From the NCBI RefSeq assembly GCF_022012295.1, contig NZ_JAKLTN010000001.1:248001-312000 (forward strand): a stretch of 64,000 nucleotides of DNA. Reading direction: 5' to 3'. The stretch is from Dechloromonas hankyongensis (GTDB lineage: Bacteria; Pseudomonadota; Gammaproteobacteria; Burkholderiales; Rhodocyclaceae). The notes beneath the pieces are model-generated. The model had not been told where the DNA came from. It searched no databases and saw nothing but the letters and a program-made list of their open reading frames with translations. The translations under genes and the position numbers were made by a program. Below are positions 60,862 through 64,000 of the stretch, piece by piece; positions within the stretch are counted from its first letter, which is position 1, and each line of letters starts with the position of its first letter.

Positions 60862-62769
60862 TTACTCTTCGGCGGCGTGCAGATAGTGGGCGACGGTGGC
60901 GACCAACTCGTCGGCGCGGAAGGGTTTGGCGATGAAATCGTCCATGCCGGACGCGAGGCACTGGTCGCGGTCGTCCTGCATGGCGTTGGCGGTCATCGCG
61001 ATGATCGGGCAGCGCGGCAGCGTGCGCTCGCTTTCGCGCCGGCGCAGACGGCGGGTCGCTTCGAGGCCGTCCATTTCCGGCATCTGTATGTCCATCAGGA
61101 CCAGGTCGAATTCCTGGCCGTCCGCCACCGCCAGCGCCTGCACGCCGTTGGCGGCGATGGCCACCCGGCAGCCATAGCGCTGAAGCAGCTTTTCGGCGAT
61201 TTTCTGATTGACCGGGGTGTCCTCGACCAGCAGGATGCGTTTGCCGGCCAGGGTGCGCCGGGCGTGTTCCTGGTCCAGCTCGGCCGCTTCGGGCTGCCCG
61301 CTGTCGCTGCGCTCGAGCACCATGTCGATGACGAAACGCGAGCCCTGGCCCGGCGTGCTGTCGAGCTGGATGGCCCCGTGCATCAGGCGCACCAGGCGGT
61401 CGACGATGGACAGGCCGAGCCCGGTGCCACCGTACTTGCGGGTCGTCCACTCCTCGGCCTGGGCGAAGGGGTCGAAAATGGCGGTCAGCTTGTCGGCCGG
61501 AATGCCGATGCCGGTGTCGCTGACGGTGAGCCGGACGCGCCAATACCGGCTGTCGGCCTCCGGCTGGCAGCCGATGCGGATGGCGACTTCGCCGCGCTCG
61601 GTGAATTTGATGGCATTGGACACCAGGTTATTGAGCACCTGCTGGATGCGCACCGGGTCGCCGAGCAGGTGGTCCGGAATTTCGCCCTCCGCTTCCCAAT
61701 ACAGGCGCAGGCCCTTGTTGCCGGCGACGATGGCGTACAGATTGACGACGCTGTCGAGGATGCCGGCCAAGTCGAGCGGCGTCTTTTCCAGGGCCAGTTT
61801 CCCGTCATTGAATTTGGAGAAATCGAGAATGTCGTTGAGCACCCGCATCAGGTTGTCGCCCGACGATTTCACCCAGGTCAGGTATTCGCGCTGCTCCTCG
61901 GTCAGTTCGGTCTTCAGCGCCAGTTCCGTCATGCCGAGGATTCCGTTCATCGGCGTGCGGATTTCGTGGCTCATGGTGGCCAGGAAGGCCGTCTTGGCCT
62001 GCGCGGCGAGTTCGGCGCTGCGCGCCAGGCGGGCCTGCTCGTCGCGGGCGGCGGTCAGTTCGTGGATGCGTTCGCCGACGGCGCGCGACATGGCATTGAA
62101 GGCGGCCCCCAGGCGGCCGACGTCGTCCTTGCCTTCGGGCACCGGCGGCGGCGTCAGGTTGCCGGCGGCCACCGCTTCGCTGGCCCGGGTCAGGTCGCCC
62201 AAGTGGCGGGTCAGGAAATAGCCGAGCAGGATCATCAGGCCGGCCGAACACAGCATTTCAAGCAAGGCGATGCCGATGCCCTGGGTGAACAGCTGGTCGT
62301 GCGCGGTACGGATCTGCGACAGGTCGAGGCCGATGTGCAGCTTGCCCATTTTCTGGCCGTAGGCAGTGATCGGCACCACAACGTCGTAGCGCGGCTTGTC
62401 TTTCTGGTTGTCGAACAGGTCGAGCCGGGAATCGGCCGCCGGCAGCGGCGTACCGACCGGCCAGCCGCTGTTGGCGACCAACCGGCCGTCCTTGTTGGCG
62501 ACGACGACGTAGTCGATGCCGCCGACCTTGGTGCTTTCGTCGAGCACCGCCTGCACGGTGGCATAGTCGCGCTGGGCGAGCGGCGCGACGATGGCGGCGC
62601 TGAGCACCGGGACGATTTCATCGACGTGCTGCTGTGCCTGCCGGCCCATATGGGTGGTCAGCAGGCGCAGGCTGTTGGCCACCAGCAGGCTCAGCATTAC
62701 CGATTCGATGACGATGGCGACGATGAGCAACTGGCCGCGAACCGAGCGCAGGGGCGAGGCGAATTTCAT
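60862..62769 (-). CDS. Hybrid sensor histidine kinase with receiver domain
   Basis: 635 residues. Two transmembrane helices (about residues 13-34 and 168-188) flank a periplasmic sensor domain of about 130 residues. HAMP follows ([18 protein letters not shown]), then HisKA with [11 protein letters not shown], HATPase_c with [20 protein letters not shown] and GTGLGLSIV, and a C-terminal receiver with LVEDTPVN, the Asp in [13 protein letters not shown] and the lysine in IAKPF. The gene starts at the stop of the PhnD-like gene (four-base overlap), so that binding protein may be its periplasmic sensor partner. The output target is not in the window. Confidence 0.92.
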   Translation of the reverse strand: MKFASPLRSVRGQLLIVAIVIESVMLSLLVANSLRLLTTHMGRQAQQHVDEIVPVLSAAIVAPLAQRDYATVQAVLDESTKVGGIDYVVVANKDGRLVANSGWPVGTPLPAADSRLDLFDNQKDKPRYDVVVPITAYGQKMGKLHIGLDLSQIRTAHDQLFTQGIGIALLEMLCSAGLMILLGYFLTRHLGDLTRASEAVAAGNLTPPPVPEGKDDVGRLGAAFNAMSRAVGERIHELTAARDEQARLARSAELAAQAKTAFLATMSHEIRTPMNGILGMTELALKTELTEEQREYLTWVKSSGDNLMRVLNDILDFSKFNDGKLALEKTPLDLAGILDSVVNLYAIVAGNKGLRLYWEAEGEIPDHLLGDPVRIQQVLNNLVSNAIKFTERGEVAIRIGCQPEADSRYWRVRLTVSDTGIGIPADKLTAIFDPFAQAEEWTTRKYGGTGLGLSIVDRLVRLMHGAIQLDSTPGQGSRFVIDMVLERSDSGQPEAAELDQEHARRTLAGKRILLVEDTPVNQKIAEKLLQRYGCRVAIAANGVQALAVADGQEFDLVLMDIQMPEMDGLEATRRLRRRESERTLPRCPIIAMTANAMQDDRDQCLASGMDDFIAKPFRADELVATVAHYLHAAEE

Positions 62770-63596
62770 TTGCCGCCCAGCACCTGCCTCGTTTCAGCGA
62801 CGTAGGGGTCCATCGCCTCCAGCTCGCGCTGCTTGAGCGGCCGATAGCCGTCCAGCTTGTTCTGCGCGAAGTAGGCCTTGCCGTCGTCGCTGGCGGCGAA
62901 ACCGGCCAGCGCCTTGTCCACCGCCTTGCGCTCCTTGGTCCACCGCTTGTTCAGCATGTAGACACGGCCGACCATCGGTTCGCTCTGGGCCAGGATGCGC
63001 AGGCGGATACGCTGCTCGGCCGGCAGTTTCTGGAAATTGGCCAGCGACGTGAAGCCGGCGGCCGCTTCGCCGGCCAGCACCTGCAGGCTGACGCTGTCGG
63101 CGGCCGAAACGTAGCGCACCGGCACATCGCCGAGGTTCTGCTTCTTCATCCACTGCTGCCCCCACAGGGTAACCAGCGAACTCGGCGACAGGCCGAGAAC
63201 GCTGCTGCCCTTCAGATCAGCCGGACTCTTGACCGGCCCGTTCTTGTCGACCAGGGCGACGGCCTTGAAGTCGGCGACGTAGGTGAGCAGCGGCAGGTAG
63301 CCGGCATCGAGCTGGAACAACCGGGCCTGGTGGCCGGTAGTCACCGCGATGTCGTATTCCTGGTTGAGGGCGCGCCGGGCGAATTCGGTGAAATCCGGCG
63401 CCGTCTGCACCTCGACCGGCTGCTGCAGGCTCGTTTCGAGCTGGCGGCGCAGCGGCTGGTACATTTCGAGGATGACCCGGGCGCTGGTGTGCGGCGCGAT
63501 GCCGAGCACGAAGGGGCGTTGCTCCTGGCCGGCGGCCAGGCCGCCCGCCGCAGCGAGGGCCACGGCCAGGCAGAGTTTGAGGAAGGGGCGGCGCAT
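62766..63596 (-). CDS. PhnD-like periplasmic substrate-binding protein paired with a hybrid kinase
   Basis: 276 residues. Signal peptide ([18 protein letters not shown]), then a PhnD/phosphate-phosphite-phosphonate binding-protein fold: [68 protein letters not shown]. No cognate permease or ATPase is in the window. Translational overlap with the histidine kinase suggests a sensory rather than transport role. Ligand unknown. Confidence 0.82.
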   Translation of the reverse strand: MRRPFLKLCLAVALAAAGGLAAGQEQRPFVLGIAPHTSARVILEMYQPLRRQLETSLQQPVEVQTAPDFTEFARRALNQEYDIAVTTGHQARLFQLDAGYLPLLTYVADFKAVALVDKNGPVKSPADLKGSSVLGLSPSSLVTLWGQQWMKKQNLGDVPVRYVSAADSVSLQVLAGEAAAGFTSLANFQKLPAEQRIRLRILAQSEPMVGRVYMLNKRWTKERKAVDKALAGFAASDDGKAYFAQNKLDGYRPLKQRELEAMDPYVAETRQVLGGK

Positions 63597-63611
63597 GTGG
63601 GGGTCGGCGGC

Positions 63612-64000
63612 TCAGGCGTTGAGCCGGGCGAGGGCCTCGCGCAGCTTGCCCGGCTCGTCGAGACGCAGGATCTTGCGGACATTGGGGGCCAGTTCGTTGA
63701 CCTCCGATTTCAGCACGCGCTGCTTGACGCGCAGAATCTGCGACGGGTGCATCGAGAAGGTGCGCAGGCCCATGCCGAGCAGCAGGCGGGTCAATTCGGG
63801 ATCGCCGGCCATTTCGCCGCACACCGACACGGGGATGCCGACCTTCTCGGCACTGGCCAGCGTGTGGGCGACCAGCATCAGGACGGCCGGGTGCAGCGGG
63901 TCGTAGAGCGCCGACACCTGTTCGTCGGTGCGGTCGATGGCCAGCGTGTACTGAATCAGGTCGTTGGTGCCGATCGACAGGAAATCGAGGCGGCGCAGGA
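63612..64000 (-). CDS. ptsI: Phosphoenolpyruvate-protein phosphotransferase (PTS enzyme I), C-terminal part
   Basis: Partial: the frame is open to the window edge and the start lies beyond 64000. The C-terminal PEP-binding domain contains DFLSIGTNDLIQYTLAIDR, the enzyme I signature, and VSVCGEMAGDPEL with the active-site cysteine. The final residues (LREALARLNA) are the end of EI. It transfers phosphate from PEP to HPr. PtsP or another PEP-utilising enzyme is possible, but the signature fits PtsI best. Confidence 0.85.
   Translation of the reverse strand, partial: LRRLDFLSIGTNDLIQYTLAIDRTDEQVSALYDPLHPAVLMLVAHTLASAEKVGIPVSVCGEMAGDPELTRLLLGMGLRTFSMHPSQILRVKQRVLKSEVNELAPNVRKILRLDEPGKLREALARLNA

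Overview
The window reads as chromosomal DNA of a GC-rich, metabolically versatile betaproteobacterium, most likely of the Rhodocyclales (Dechloromonas/Azonexus-like). This placement is inferred from gene content: a NapF ferredoxin, a propionyl-CoA/methylmalonyl-CoA module, the zapA-6S RNA neighbourhood, and a circularly permuted two-piece tmRNA of a kind known from some betaproteobacteria. I see no prophage, transposase, rRNA, ordinary tRNA or CRISPR array.

Layout. 1-2.7 kb: end of a cytochrome c biogenesis TPR protein, napF, and two unrecognised genes. 2.7-10.3 kb: a minus-strand methylmalonyl-CoA operon (mutase, MeaB, propionyl-CoA carboxylase beta and alpha) with a divergent GntR/FCD regulator. 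10.4-12.2 kb: an Aer-like sensor split into a PAS protein and a membrane MCP. 12.3-15.2 kb: acetate permease actP with its DUF485 partner, and a divergent enoyl-CoA hydratase. 15.2-26 kb: a long minus-strand malonate operon (TRAP transporter dctPQM, mdcA-C-D-E-G-B-H, TauE/SafE permease) with a divergent GntR regulator. 26-28 kb: a second TauE/SafE permease, an EVE protein, 6S RNA, zapA and a zapB-like gene.

28.1-41.8 kb is the most striking region. Two cobalamin riboswitches head a corrinoid locus: btuB, btuC, btuD and cobO; an exported fusion of adenosylcobinamide amidohydrolase (CbiZ) with a nitrilase; a giant CobN-like chelatase with a signal peptide and a C-terminal membrane anchor; an ExbB/MotA-like protein; an ExbD-like DUF2149 protein; and a second TonB-dependent receptor. 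The arrangement suggests an energised envelope machine that processes corrinoids outside the cytoplasm.

41.9-46.1 kb: a receiver-TPR protein and a secreted FecR-like/DUF6600 protein with a long disordered tail. 46.1-52.2 kb: a branched-chain amino-acid-type ABC transporter with a LivH-LivM-LivG triple fusion, LivF and two paralogous binding proteins. 52.3-53.9 kb: riboflavin synthase, a lipoprotein and permuted tmRNA. 53.9-60.7 kb: a probable copper-acquisition locus (TonB, a TlpA-like protein, a BNR-repeat protein, a TonB receptor and an OprC/NosA-like receptor with the CxxxM and HxM copper motifs). The two receptors share an unexplained 17-bp dyad motif upstream. 60.8-64 kb: a hybrid histidine kinase, a PhnD-like binding protein, and the end of PTS enzyme I.

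The themes connect. The B12 locus supplies the cofactor of methylmalonyl-CoA mutase. Propionate, acetate and malonate modules are each next to a transporter or regulator, and copper uptake with an FNR-type box fits a denitrifying lifestyle.
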